64,000 nucleotides of DNA, from positions 2,187,001-2,251,000 of the forward strand of contig JAPFFF010000020.1 in NCBI GenBank assembly GCA_039105265.1, given 5' to 3'. This stretch comes from Tritrichomonas musculus (lineage: Eukaryota; Parabasalia; Tritrichomonadida; Tritrichomonadidae). The notes under the pieces are model-generated. The model made no database searches. It was given only the letters and a program-made list of their open reading frames with translations, and had not been told where the DNA came from. Shown here piece by piece: positions 16,142-25,566 of the stretch. Each line of letters begins with the position of its first letter. Position 1 is the stretch's first letter. The position numbers and the translations under genes are program-made.

Positions 16142-18256
16142 TTATGCCATTTCTGGATCAACTTGTGAGCCAGCTGGTGATTCATCATCGATATATTCAA
16201 GGCCATCGAGTGAGAGCTTGAAGTAGGTGTCTCTGCATAAACAGAGTTGGACAGGTGGTGGTCTAACAATGGCTCCACTTGGTTCGATAATCTTGTAATA
16301 TGTATCATTATCACCAGTGAATATTGGTTGACCATTGACTTGAATTTGGATATTGCCTTTGCCACCATCTAAGCCATCATAACAGTATCCAGCAGATGCA
16401 CGTTCAGTTTGGACATTGAATACAAATGATGTGGCATCACTCAATGTATTGCGATATCGGACACCATTTTCATCGTTCTTGGGCATGGTGAAGCTATCTT
16501 CGAATTCCTTTGAACATTGGAGTGTGATACCATCGAGGTCTCCAGCAGTTAATTGGCTTTCGAAGAATCTGGCACCAATGGTACTGACATTCTCATCTGG
16601 GAAGTTCTTACCACCAATATTCAAAAAGCAGTTTTGGTAAACCGGATTCTCAAATACAGTCAAATCATTGTGGTGCTTGGGGAACAACAATGACATGCTT
16701 GTGACATTGATTAATGGGATATTCAATGTAGACTTGATTCCGTTAGCGGCTGCTGCAATTGGGAATGCATGGTAATCGACCTTTTGAGATGGGATTACTA
16801 GGCCTTCACGTAATATGGATTCAATGCTTGCACGAGTGGCTTCACAAACACCATAGCCTTGCATGTTGGACTTACAGAGAGTGATGGTCATTCGGTTAAC
16901 AGTGAGTGTTGCTGGTTGTGATGAATATGTTTCACTCAAGATTTGCTTTCTAGCACCATGATATTCACTCAAGATGTGGTTAGCAGATTTAGCAACGGTC
17001 TTCTCGATTTGCCATACATAGTACTTACCATCATTGTGTTGCAAAGCTGGTTTGGTGTAATCAGGATTGGCTAAACATATTTCTTCATCAGTGGCAGTTG
17101 GCTTGAGGTCCAATTTAGCAAACTCATCTGCTGTATAGCTGAAATACATGACAAGATCCTGTGCGATATCATCATAAGTATATGAACCATCACTTTGGAA
17201 ATTGTATTGTTCACCAATTCTGTATCTAAGCTTATATTTGATTGGAGCTGGAGTTGGACTTGGACTTGGTGATGGATCTGGCTTATCTTCTTCTTCAGGA
17301 GATGGGTCTGGAGATGGGTCTGGAGATGGAGATGGTGAAGGTCCTGGAGTTGGTGAAGGTCCTGGTGAAGGTCCTGGAGTTGGAGATGGTGAAGGTGTTC
17401 CTGGTCCTGGGATGATAGCCTCATTACCGATTTGAGTGAATTGATGTTTGAGATGTCCATATGCTTTGATTTGTTTGAGTTTATCGAGTTCCTCTGGGGA
17501 TATGCTATCATTATCTTCTAGGAATGCCTTGGCTTCAGCAACCGTGTATGGGTCAATGGCAGCCCAAACAAGACCAGCTGGACTGACTTGGAATCTAATG
17601 GATAAATCACCAATGATTCCGTTAGGGAATAAGTCGAATGCCTGTAATGCAAGCAAGTCATCAAATGGTACATTCAAGTCGAATTCAGTTGTGGTCTTAC
17701 CACCATTCTTGAAGCTATTGAGATTAACGTATGAACCAGCATGAGTTTGACTGTAATTGCTGATGTTCTCCCATAAGCTGTGAACGAATCTGCGACGCAT
17801 CTTCTCAGTCTCTGGCTTCAAAACCGAGTATAGGAAGCCCTCGCGAATGCATTCATTTTGCTGATATCCGACATTGACATTGTTATGGAGAATCTCGAGC
17901 CTGTCGAATAATTGGTTCGAGGACTTAAATCCAACAAACAGTTTATAGAAGTTATTTGGATCATTGATCTCTTGCAATTTGGTCAAATCGGTGTTCAATT
18001 GCAAATCGAGTTTGATGTGGAATGTGAGGAAGCCTTTGTCGATATCGCTAATGAAGTGGTCGGGATGTGTTAATGAAATCTGTGAGTACTGGCCTTGGTG
18101 AAATGGGGCTGGCTGGTCATGGCAATCGACTGTTCTAAATGAGAAGCTTCTGGTACCATCATTCACATTGATGATATTTCGCATCTTCTGGAATGTGTCA
18201 TTGACATTCCCAACCTCGTATTTCAAATTGTGAGCTCTTTCGTTCCTGTATCTCAT
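16142..18256 (-). CDS. Major capsid protein candidate (double jelly-roll type) with Pro/Ser linker, Maverick B
   Basis: 704 residues from ATG at 18256 (MRYRNERAHNLKYEV); the upstream ATG falls in the promoter gap shared with the divergent gene. It is homologous to the 629-residue protein of A and C: FTQIG near 282, LALQAFDLFPNGIIGD, LVWAAIDP, FEDSFTMP, GYCYDGLDGG and GDNDTYY near the end. A linker of about 55 residues rich in PSP, PGP and DPSP repeats (about 290-345) is inserted between the two halves. A and C have no such linker. It would sit as a surface loop if the double jelly-roll model is right. Confidence 0.65.
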   Translation of the reverse strand: MRYRNERAHNLKYEVGNVNDTFQKMRNIINVNDGTRSFSFRTVDCHDQPAPFHQGQYSQISLTHPDHFISDIDKGFLTFHIKLDLQLNTDLTKLQEINDPNNFYKLFVGFKSSNQLFDRLEILHNNVNVGYQQNECIREGFLYSVLKPETEKMRRRFVHSLWENISNYSQTHAGSYVNLNSFKNGGKTTTEFDLNVPFDDLLALQAFDLFPNGIIGDLSIRFQVSPAGLVWAAIDPYTVAEAKAFLEDNDSISPEELDKLKQIKAYGHLKHQFTQIGNEAIIPGPGTPSPSPTPGPSPGPSPTPGPSPSPSPDPSPDPSPEEEDKPDPSPSPSPTPAPIKYKLRYRIGEQYNFQSDGSYTYDDIAQDLVMYFSYTADEFAKLDLKPTATDEEICLANPDYTKPALQHNDGKYYVWQIEKTVAKSANHILSEYHGARKQILSETYSSQPATLTVNRMTITLCKSNMQGYGVCEATRASIESILREGLVIPSQKVDYHAFPIAAAANGIKSTLNIPLINVTSMSLLFPKHHNDLTVFENPVYQNCFLNIGGKNFPDENVSTIGARFFESQLTAGDLDGITLQCSKEFEDSFTMPKNDENGVRYRNTLSDATSFVFNVQTERASAGYCYDGLDGGKGNIQIQVNGQPIFTGDNDTYYKIIEPSGAIVRPPPVQLCLCRDTYFKLSLDGLEYIDDESPAGSQVDPEMA

Positions 18257-18303
18257 TTTGTATCTTGGAAAAAAGCTTGAAATCACATTTTTTTATATAC
18301 CAA

Positions 18304-18555
18304 ATGGGTATTGGAATCTTCAAGAAGATTAAGAACGCTTTCAAGAACGTCGGTAGTAAGCTCAAGAATGCAGCTCAAACTGTCATCCGCAACATCCCAA
18401 GGGCAGTTGATATTGGAAAGGGGATCATCAATAAGATCAAACCAATCGCCGACTTCATACCAGGTGTTGGACCAGTTGTAGACACCATCAGCACTGGACT
18501 CAATTACGTAAGCAAAGCTAATGATATAGGTAAATCCATACTGGACAAGGTTTGA
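18304..18555 (+). CDS. Small amphipathic virion-type protein (83 aa), Maverick B
   Basis: It starts MGIGIFKKIKNAFKNVG. Lys-rich amphipathic helix, then IKPIADFIPGVGPVVDT and a short tail. It is divergent from the capsid gene across 47 bp, the same arrangement as 10680-10985 in A and 60686-61024 in C, and shows the same basic helix plus Gly/Pro/Val segment. The function is probably membrane-active or DNA-binding; the assignment is by position and composition. Confidence 0.6.
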   Translation: MGIGIFKKIKNAFKNVGSKLKNAAQTVIRNIPRAVDIGKGIINKIKPIADFIPGVGPVVDTISTGLNYVSKANDIGKSILDKV

Positions 18556-18605
18556 TCATCATAGAATATCCACATACATATGAATATATTTTTGTCCGTT
18601 TTGAA

Positions 18606-19040
18606 ATGAATTGCGATATTAGAGTTATTAATGATAACAAGCAGGAGCAACGCACATTCAACTCAGTAGAGGAGTTCGACCTGTTCTACCAGAAGTACAA
18701 GGACATGTTCAATGAGAAGACCACCAATTACCTCAATAAAACCTACAAAATTATAACCCCGGAGTGCGAGTACAGGATTACCAAACGCACTGGCAAGGAT
18801 GGCTCCAATAATGTGTTTCTCAAGAAGATCACCAAGCCAGCCGATAGTGACAACCTGGTGGAGATCCAATTTGCAAGCATTCGCGCTGACATCAATGCAT
18901 TGCAGTCAACAGTAGATGAATACACCAAACGGATTACCACTCTGGAGAACACCATTGGCGTGATCACCACAAAAATAAATCAGCTCACCAGTACTGTGAA
19001 TGAGTGTACTGATGCAGTGAACAGTCTCCTAAGGCATTAG
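18606..19040 (+). CDS. Coiled-coil Maverick protein (144 aa)
   Basis: Start MNCDIRVINDNKQEQ after ATATTTTTGTCCGTTTTGAA. The N-terminal 65 residues match the A/C protein (EEFDLFYQKYK, TTNYLNKTYKI, EYRITK). From about residue 75 a long coiled coil with heptads runs to the end (ALQSTVDEYTKRITTLEN and similar). It is downstream of the amphipathic protein on the same strand. It overlaps the 84-aa gene by 4 bp at the stop codons. Confidence 0.6.
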   Translation: MNCDIRVINDNKQEQRTFNSVEEFDLFYQKYKDMFNEKTTNYLNKTYKIITPECEYRITKRTGKDGSNNVFLKKITKPADSDNLVEIQFASIRADINALQSTVDEYTKRITTLENTIGVITTKINQLTSTVNECTDAVNSLLRH

Positions 19041-19291
19041 ATCTTGGAATTATTTGGGATTACCTGGTGATTGAGTGAGTGGTGTAGTGTTGATGATGTT
19101 GACTTAATGATTGGGTCATGCACAACACACCCCTTATCTTCATATTTTGGGACTGTGGGTTTGGTACAACTCATAGTTCGCCTACTTCGCATGTGACGTT
19201 CCAGGTGATTGAAATACGTGAGCCCATTAGAATCTCTTAATACACGGCGTTCCTCGTATGAATTACATTCCTTAGCTTTCGCGTATGACAT
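19037..19291 (-). CDS. Maverick B 84-aa protein, unknown
   Basis: MSYAKAKECNSYEERR at the start; His, Arg and Ser rich, with three Cys (ECN, MSC, KGC) and several His. No known motif is clear, although a small zinc-binding fold cannot be excluded. T-rich GTTTTTTCAAGATTAA precedes the ATG. It is divergent from the 77-aa gene (19326) across 34 bp. Confidence 0.5.
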   Translation of the reverse strand: MSYAKAKECNSYEERRVLRDSNGLTYFNHLERHMRSRRTMSCTKPTVPKYEDKGCVVHDPIIKSTSSTLHHSLNHQVIPNNSKI

Positions 19292-19325
19292 TTAATCTTG
19301 AAAAAACACTTTTTTTCATATCTAA

Positions 19326-19559
19326 ATGACTGAATTGGGTGAATACAAGAAAGAGATTCCAGAGTTGAAGCGCATCAAGCATGATCTCAAGGAGAAGTGC
19401 TATATGTATAAGGGTCACCTCAATAACATCAAAGGGGGTATGCTGGGTAGCAATGGTCTCGCAGTCCGTGAATCATTGATTGAGGACATCAATAGTTTGA
19501 AGGAAAAGGTTGCCAAACTTGAAAATGAGTTAGCTGAATTATCAAACGATAACCACTAA
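19326..19559 (+). CDS. Short coiled-coil protein (77 aa), Maverick B
   Basis: MTELGEYKKEIPELKRIK, then two charged helices separated by GGMLGSNGL. The second (INSLKEKVAKLENELAEL) is a clear leucine-zipper-like coil. It starts after TTTTTTTCATATCTAA. The hairpin repeat at 19566-19588 lies directly behind its stop. Role unknown; possibly an assembly factor. Confidence 0.55.
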   Translation: MTELGEYKKEIPELKRIKHDLKEKCYMYKGHLNNIKGGMLGSNGLAVRESLIEDINSLKEKVAKLENELAELSNDNH

Positions 19560-19565
19560 ATTTCT

Positions 19566-19588
19566 GGTAACAGCAATTTTGCTGTCAC
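19566..19588. repeat. 23-bp hairpin repeat, copy 1 (element B)
   Basis: GGTAACAGCAATTTTGCTGTCAC can fold into a stem (CAGCAA with TTGCTG, extended outwards) with a TT loop. It lies between the stop at 19559 and the integrase start at 19617. Further copies are at 27518-27540 and 34902-34924. Confidence 0.75.
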
Positions 19589-19616
19589 GATAGAGACCAT
19601 TATTTTTGCACATTAA

Positions 19617-20972
19617 ATGTTTCACAAAGTAACATCATTCTTGTGGGATGAGAAAGCAGTTCCTTCTACACCTAAGCCCCCTGAACCAGAAGGTACTTCA
19701 TACCCTAAGCCCCCTGAGAACGCGGTTCCTGCTCCCCCTCCGCCACAGGAAATGGCTAATACCAACAAGAAATCATTTAAGATATTCGATAATGAGTACA
19801 AGTCATTGCTCAAGTACCCATTCAAATCCAAAATATCAAAATTGGACCCATCACGGTTTATCGTCAATCCGGAGTATCATCATGAACCATTCGTGAAGGA
19901 CTTCAAATTGAAATCATGCAGTCCCTATTCAAAACCGGATTTCTCATTAGAACCTGGCTGCTGGGAGGTCGATTTGATGTTTGTGAAGTACGCTACGAAG
20001 GCTGGTGATAAATTGGTACCCCATGAAACCATATACCTCATCATGGTGAATGTCAATACGCGATATCTAATTGTGGAACCACTTAAGAACAAACTAGCTG
20101 ATACCATTAAGGATGCATACGCCAAAATCATTCTCGATAAATATGATGACTTCAAATTTAATACCATCAAATGTGATGGTGAAAATAATCTACTAAAAGT
20201 GCTTGATATAATCCCCTACGGAAGTCCAGACAAAAATAAATATGCAGGTACCAAAAATGTGTTGATTGACGGTAATGCAGTGATTGTCGATAAATCCAAA
20301 CACAACAACGCTCACAAAATCGTTGATGCAACCATTAGGACACTCCGCAATGCATTCGGTTTAGATAATCGTAGGATTGGAGACCCATTCCTGATGCAAC
20401 AGATGGTACACTACTATAACAACACACCACATCGGTCTCTACGAATGCCCAATCCCAATTACCGAGATGATGAGTATTATGACCCGTATCTAGCGAAAGA
20501 GCCTAAGGAGATATACTATACACCCAATCAAATGCAGCACAACCCAGATTTGGAATGGAGATACATTAGGGATTGCCAACGGAGGCTACGTCGAGTCAAA
20601 AATAATATGCAAATGGATGGTCTGCTGAGCTATAGCAAGGGTAATATCATATTGATCCATTACGATACATCCAAAACTGAGAAGAAGCATGAGAAGCAGA
20701 GGCGTGTGTTCAATGAGATTGCCGAATTCATTAGATACCATAATGGGAACGTCGAATGCAAACTGCTGAACCCATATCGTAGATTCCAGTTGAATGATGA
20801 TAAGCAAGCAGGAACTGCGTTCTATGTACCGTATACCCAAACCAAAACTGGTCGAAAGCCTATGACTGATGATGAGCGAGCTACCATAACTGTCCCCATC
20901 ATGTACACCCGATTCGTGGCACCCAATTATGAATCACTAGGTGAAGACTATAAGCAGTACTTTGCTATCTAA
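19617..20972 (+). CDS. INT: Maverick integrase (retroviral-type, RNase H fold)
   Basis: 451 residues from ATG at 19617, directly after TTATTTTTGCACATTAA. Pro-rich N-terminus (about 15-45). The catalytic core has WEVDLM (Asp 119) and IKCDGEN (Asp 187), then HNNAHKIVDATIRTLRNAFG (about 232-251) and HYYNNTPHRSL, the order seen in Maverick c-integrases and retroviral integrases. The C-terminal part (about 330-420) is a chromo/SH3-like beta region. It would insert the element with 6-bp target duplications, which is what the flanks of B show. The 110-aa gene follows after 3 bp. Confidence 0.88.
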   Translation: MFHKVTSFLWDEKAVPSTPKPPEPEGTSYPKPPENAVPAPPPPQEMANTNKKSFKIFDNEYKSLLKYPFKSKISKLDPSRFIVNPEYHHEPFVKDFKLKSCSPYSKPDFSLEPGCWEVDLMFVKYATKAGDKLVPHETIYLIMVNVNTRYLIVEPLKNKLADTIKDAYAKIILDKYDDFKFNTIKCDGENNLLKVLDIIPYGSPDKNKYAGTKNVLIDGNAVIVDKSKHNNAHKIVDATIRTLRNAFGLDNRRIGDPFLMQQMVHYYNNTPHRSLRMPNPNYRDDEYYDPYLAKEPKEIYYTPNQMQHNPDLEWRYIRDCQRRLRRVKNNMQMDGLLSYSKGNIILIHYDTSKTEKKHEKQRRVFNEIAEFIRYHNGNVECKLLNPYRRFQLNDDKQAGTAFYVPYTQTKTGRKPMTDDERATITVPIMYTRFVAPNYESLGEDYKQYFAI

Positions 20973-20975
20973 TAA

Positions 20976-21308
20976 ATGCCAAAGCGCTATTTCCATACAC
21001 AGACCACCGAGTTTAAGCTACCTGAGGACTTCATATATAGTCGCAATAAGAAGTACATCGTAGTACAGTATGTGGGAGCTATCCTGAATAAGACCATCAT
21101 CGGTGATTTGATGGTACACTCGGATATTGTAGAATTCGACCCATACTGCGACCACTTCATAATGCTAGCCAACAGACGGCAAACCAAGTATCGCAAATAT
21201 GAGATGCTCAATAGGACCAAGCGGGATTTCAAAATATGGTTCACAGACCTGTATGGTAATGAGATAAAACCCGATGCATTCGTGCTATCATGCTTGCTAA
21301 TCTATTGA
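20976..21308 (+). CDS. Conserved 110-aa Maverick protein, B copy
   Basis: MPKRYFHTQTTEFKLPEDF at the start, FKIWFTDLYGNEIKPDAF near the end. It has the same length and pattern as 8327-8659 and 63050-63382 (MPKTYF, RIWFTDAEGNEIKPDNF). In A and C it sits beside the fibre gene; here it follows the integrase by 3 bp, so its position is not fixed although the family is. Probably an all-beta small virion protein. Confidence 0.65.
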   Translation: MPKRYFHTQTTEFKLPEDFIYSRNKKYIVVQYVGAILNKTIIGDLMVHSDIVEFDPYCDHFIMLANRRQTKYRKYEMLNRTKRDFKIWFTDLYGNEIKPDAFVLSCLLIY

Positions 21309-21346
21309 CCACAGTATGACCCATATAGGAGTTTATTTTTGGGTAA

Positions 21347-22780
21347 ATGAGTAAACATTATGATCATGAGACTAATACCCTCACGATAGAACCCGGACAA
21401 TATGATAATTTATATAAAAACAATGCTATAGATCAAATAACTATTAGTCCAAATGGTCACACCATTTATATAATACCTCACGTGATAATACCACCACCAT
21501 TTGTACGTAACTTCTTTGCTCGAAAAGAGCCTGATAAGGATGGCATTGGAATTAAGTCTATAAAATATTACTTCTGTTTGTCAAATTCGTATGATGCGGA
21601 TTATATCTGGACTTGGGAAAACTCATTCGATAAAGATGTTGTTTATCTAGAGAAGTTCCCAGGGGACCGTCCAGATCGACTAACTGATAATATGAATATA
21701 TGTTTGCCAGTTAAATATTTCGAGGTAAACATTGTTAATAAAGTTCGGCTAACAGTTGGGCGGAGTAGCGACGTAGGATTTTATATCCCATTATTGGCTG
21801 AAGAGAGTGACCAAATACCTACTGTGAATATTGTTCAAAACACTCGTGTATATCACAGCCCTAATAAGTCCAGACAAAGTGAGAAGAATATTGAGTTTGC
21901 ATTTGCCAAAAAACCCACAAATGCACCTCGTCCAAAACCCCTTCCACCACCACCAGGTGTAACGCCAATTACAACTGAACAACGTATTAATGATATACGC
22001 AAACAGCCCAAGGTTGATGGCAATGGTGTATATCGTTCGACGGATATTCGGCCTGCAACCGCACCAATTACTCTAGCTAAGAAAAATGGTGATAAGCAGG
22101 AATATCGCGTAAAATATGAAACACAGTATGACCTGGTTAGAAATATTCGAAATAGACTACAGCAAAGCAAGCTCGATTTCGAGGCCATAAGTAATCCAAG
22201 CATACAATCATCAGCTAGGGTTCTAACACCAAACAAGAGTCAAAACCGAATTGCTAGCAAACCGCGTGATAGAATACGTGATACTCCAACACCATCCAAA
22301 TCCAATTCGGTATCATTTGGACCATCATTCAAAAACATCGGATTCCAGCCCAAGCAGGAAGCAATTTCATTGCCGAGCGCTAGCGAACTGCGTTCTAACT
22401 CCCAAAGTCTGCATATTGAGGACCTTGATAATAGTGAATCAACTGAAATATATCAGTTCATGGCACCTGAATCACCAATACAACCTATCCAACCACCTCC
22501 ACATATATCATCTACTAGTGGTTCGTCATCACGTGGTTTGAATAGCAAGATACATATTCCACCCAATATGATGCCTAGACCGTCATCAGCTAAGTCCAAA
22601 AATAGTAGTTCTAAAACCAGATCTGCTGCGAAGCCATCTACGGCAAAGCCATCTACGGCAAAGCCATCTACGGCACAGCCTCCTACTGTTAAGCCATCCG
22701 CACAACCGGTAATTAAATTCAAAGGGTTTGGGTTCCAAGGTTTTAACAAAGATAATGATATGGGTGATATTCCCGATTAA
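21347..22780 (+). CDS. Candidate minor capsid (penton-like) protein, 477 aa, Maverick B
   Basis: Start MSKHYDHETNTLTIEPG after TTTATTTTTGGGTAA. The first 150 residues are beta-rich (HTIYIIPHVIIPPPFV, GIGIKSIKYYFCLS, VNIVNKVRLTVGR) and fit a single jelly-roll. The block resembles the partial protein at 1-467. The remainder is low-complexity: Pro-rich around 195-205, a 15-bp tandem repeat giving AKPST units near 425-435, and a Lys/Ser-rich tail. In Polintons the penton protein is a separate single-jelly-roll gene; this is the best candidate in B. It is convergent with the 921-aa gene, with 2 bp between them. Confidence 0.5.
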   Translation: MSKHYDHETNTLTIEPGQYDNLYKNNAIDQITISPNGHTIYIIPHVIIPPPFVRNFFARKEPDKDGIGIKSIKYYFCLSNSYDADYIWTWENSFDKDVVYLEKFPGDRPDRLTDNMNICLPVKYFEVNIVNKVRLTVGRSSDVGFYIPLLAEESDQIPTVNIVQNTRVYHSPNKSRQSEKNIEFAFAKKPTNAPRPKPLPPPPGVTPITTEQRINDIRKQPKVDGNGVYRSTDIRPATAPITLAKKNGDKQEYRVKYETQYDLVRNIRNRLQQSKLDFEAISNPSIQSSARVLTPNKSQNRIASKPRDRIRDTPTPSKSNSVSFGPSFKNIGFQPKQEAISLPSASELRSNSQSLHIEDLDNSESTEIYQFMAPESPIQPIQPPPHISSTSGSSSRGLNSKIHIPPNMMPRPSSAKSKNSSSKTRSAAKPSTAKPSTAKPSTAQPPTVKPSAQPVIKFKGFGFQGFNKDNDMGDIPD

Positions 22781-22782
22781 AT

Positions 22783-25548
22783 TTATTCTTCTGCTTCTTC
22801 TAATTGCTCAAAGTCGTCTATGAAGTATTGTTTTACAGCATTTTTACGAGCCACTTCAGCTGATTGAGCTTTAGTCTCCTTGTATTCAGCATATCCCCTA
22901 TTCTTATAAACATCTGTATCCAGGAATTGGATGAGATTATTTTTGTACTTATCTCGATTATACTTCAAACGCTTCTTGTCTCCATAAACAGCAGTATTAT
23001 ATAACATTTGCAACAGCTCTTGTTGTTTTTGCTCTGCACTACTAGGGTCTACCCTCATACCTTGTATGAATACAATATGAGCGAGTGTATTCAGGATGAC
23101 TTGGAAACGTTCAGACCATCTTTCCTCTGAAATCGCTGCTTCATTAGTAGTGAAATTAATATGCTTACGAATGGTTTCCTGAGTATCATCTTGAAGTTTT
23201 CCACCAACGTCTACATTATATTTCCCGGAATTGACCTTCTTATAAAGGAGCCAATCTGGATAAGCTATCTTCCGACCCGTACTAGCTTCAATGGAACGTA
23301 GAGCTGGTTGATCATATAGCGTAGCAAACGTTGCATTAGCACTACTGAGATAATCTGTTAATTTCCTGAGTGGACCAACAGGCTTATACAAGGTATTCCA
23401 AAAGAAATTCCATATATGGGAGAACACAGATGCCCAATATGAATTTGGTGTTAATCGTTTACTTATTCTGGGTTTAGGTAATCCAACCTTTGAATAAGTA
23501 TCCATCAGTTCACTCATTGCCTTCTTCGCCTCCAGATTATACTCACCAGCTTCCCAATTAACTTTATCAAGTGATTTCTGGAACATATTAGCCAACCACT
23601 CATTAAATGGGTTCTCTTTACGAGCTTTCTTTGACGGGTGTGATGCAGCCCAAGCCTTCTTATATGGTGATGCTTGAACGAGTTGATATCCATTTATAAT
23701 GACTGGACTACCACGTTTATCAACAAGGACAATATCATCAACCTGGTCTCCATTAAGATCAGTAATGGAATTGCCTAATGGGTCTGCGGCGTTTGGTGGT
23801 AGTAATCTATATAAAGGTATTCCATCAGCATCGAGATGATTCTTGCAGTATTCATGTGCAGTATCTCTTCGAGCTGCATCTGGAATATATTTAATTCGAT
23901 AGTTCCCATTAATGATTAAGTCGAGGAAGTCACGTTTGTATTTAGATGTATCACGAACCTTTGATAAATTGTGTATTTTTAACTTATTCATTGCATCAGA
24001 TACTTGTTCATAACCTTTACCTTTTCGGATTCCCGTGGTTCCACGTCTTTTGGCTTGGTATTCGGCTGCTAATTGTGAAGCGTCAAATGGGTTTTCTTGA
24101 GTTAGATCTTCTATGAATGTTGATGTTCTTTCATCATGTCCCCAATCACCAATATCTTCAACTTCTGGTGCCGCGAGTTTATTTAAATTGCTACGTGTAT
24201 CAGATCCTATAAAGGATGGTGCTTCTGACATAGTTTCTTTAGGTGAAGAAAAAATGTTATTATTTGTATACTCGATTTCAGGGGATATATTTGTCATCAA
24301 TTGGGATGTCGCTTTGGGTACCGATCCAGGGATATCCCCTAATGGAATCTCGCTAGGGACTTCGCTAGGGACTTCGCTAGGGACTTCGCTAGGGACTTCG
24401 CTAGGGACTTCGCTAGGGACTTCGCTAGGGACTTCGCTAGGGACTTCGCTAGGGACTTCGCTTGGATCTCCTGAGGGTTTCGATAGGAACTTCGATAGGA
24501 ACTTCGATTTATGCGATTTGCTATTAAGCTTATTTACTAGATTGAGCTTATCTAATATATCACGGGTATCTTCATATTGACCTCTAGAAATATATTCATG
24601 TAATGTGGCTACCAAATCTTTTGTTTTAAGGTCATCACTAGACTGTGGATGGATAGCCCTATTATAGCATTCCGTAAGTCCATCATATGAGTCCTCACCC
24701 AAAACACCGAAATTGCGAAGTGCTTGCAAATCATGTTTGAGTGTTTTGTTGAATGTAGTCATAAGTCTATCCATATTACTCTCACCTGGCAAATTGGTCA
24801 GGGATTGTAAGAATTCCTTATTGATTTCAGCTTCGATATCTTCATAGGTTTTAACAGTTGTAATGCATTTCCGTATACTAGATACCTCTTTATTGGTTTT
24901 TGGAGACCTAATGATATCGGCTTGCTTTTTCTCGATTGAATCCAAGTTACGTATGATATTATCAACCATATCTCGTACCTCTCGAATCTCAATTTGGGTT
25001 AGTTTGCGGGGAGCATATTTATCGGGGTCATCAGCAATGCGATAGTATTTGGGTAATACATTAAGGATTTGTTCGGGGAGTATATCTTGAGTCTTAAGTG
25101 CATCCATATCAACACTAATTCGAGCTATTCGATTGGGTGTGAGTATTTGGAATGGACTCATATCACCTTCTTCCTCCTCCTCCTCAAATTCTAGCTCAAT
25201 AGGTTCCTCAAATTCGGGGGTATCCTGTTGGAGTTCCTCGCTTGGGACTTCGCTTGGATCTCCTGGGGGTTTCAAATGTTGCTTCAGATCTTCGAAGAAT
25301 GCTGAATATACAAGTAATTTACCATGCAATTTCGCAAACTGATCTGGGTCATTTATGTTGGTGCTTTCCCATGCATTTTTCATATCTTCAAGCTTATGCG
25401 ATACCTCATCCGTGTACAAATCTGGCCTATTGATGGCGGCTATTATATTATAGACGATTGCATTTGGTATTTTGCATTTTTGTACCATACACCTAAGAAT
25501 CTCTCGGTATGTGGGGTCCTTGACTCCACTATTAATTACGGTAATCAT
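22783..25548 (-). CDS. Large Maverick B protein (921 aa) related to the A/C 660-aa protein
   Basis: N-terminal helical region, acidic stretch (about 115-130), coiled region, then nine PSEV tetrapeptides encoded by a 12-bp tandem repeat (24347-24466). The C-terminal half holds ITDLNGDQVDDIVLVD followed by IINGYQLVQ. The 660-aa proteins of A and C have ADINGDNIPDVAI and VNGYTTTKSD at the same relative place, so the C-terminal halves are likely homologous. DxNGDxxxD is a calcium-loop pattern. The function is not known; internal virion protein, scaffold or terminal protein are possible. It starts 18 bp from the divergent fibre gene. Confidence 0.6.
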   Translation of the reverse strand: MITVINSGVKDPTYREILRCMVQKCKIPNAIVYNIIAAINRPDLYTDEVSHKLEDMKNAWESTNINDPDQFAKLHGKLLVYSAFFEDLKQHLKPPGDPSEVPSEELQQDTPEFEEPIELEFEEEEEEGDMSPFQILTPNRIARISVDMDALKTQDILPEQILNVLPKYYRIADDPDKYAPRKLTQIEIREVRDMVDNIIRNLDSIEKKQADIIRSPKTNKEVSSIRKCITTVKTYEDIEAEINKEFLQSLTNLPGESNMDRLMTTFNKTLKHDLQALRNFGVLGEDSYDGLTECYNRAIHPQSSDDLKTKDLVATLHEYISRGQYEDTRDILDKLNLVNKLNSKSHKSKFLSKFLSKPSGDPSEVPSEVPSEVPSEVPSEVPSEVPSEVPSEVPSEVPSEIPLGDIPGSVPKATSQLMTNISPEIEYTNNNIFSSPKETMSEAPSFIGSDTRSNLNKLAAPEVEDIGDWGHDERTSTFIEDLTQENPFDASQLAAEYQAKRRGTTGIRKGKGYEQVSDAMNKLKIHNLSKVRDTSKYKRDFLDLIINGNYRIKYIPDAARRDTAHEYCKNHLDADGIPLYRLLPPNAADPLGNSITDLNGDQVDDIVLVDKRGSPVIINGYQLVQASPYKKAWAASHPSKKARKENPFNEWLANMFQKSLDKVNWEAGEYNLEAKKAMSELMDTYSKVGLPKPRISKRLTPNSYWASVFSHIWNFFWNTLYKPVGPLRKLTDYLSSANATFATLYDQPALRSIEASTGRKIAYPDWLLYKKVNSGKYNVDVGGKLQDDTQETIRKHINFTTNEAAISEERWSERFQVILNTLAHIVFIQGMRVDPSSAEQKQQELLQMLYNTAVYGDKKRLKYNRDKYKNNLIQFLDTDVYKNRGYAEYKETKAQSAEVARKNAVKQYFIDDFEQLEEAEE
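24347..24466. repeat. 12-bp tandem repeat coding for PSEV units
   Basis: About nine to ten copies of GGACTTCGCTAG-type units lie in frame inside the 921-aa gene. A single extra copy of the word occurs near 25237, and a related duplicated word (AACTTCGATAGG) follows at 24482-24505. Confidence 0.9.
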
Positions 25549-25566
25549 ACCTTTATTTTATAGTAA
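25549..25566. promoter_or_regulatory. Bidirectional 18-bp start gap between the 921-aa and fibre genes
   Basis: Only ACCTTTATTTTATAGTAA separates the two divergent ATGs. Any promoter for both genes must be in this gap or inside the reading frames. Similar tight divergent gaps: 14 bp at 8313-8326 and 63383-63396, 17 bp at 1908-1924. Confidence 0.45.

Noticed and set aside
19617-20972. Integrase as evidence of a retrovirus or LTR element
   Set aside because: No reverse transcriptase or LTRs are present; the integrase sits among PolB, ATPase and capsid genes with Maverick termini.
24347-24466. CRISPR-like array
   Set aside because: The 12-bp units are contiguous, with no spacers, and code in frame for PSEV.
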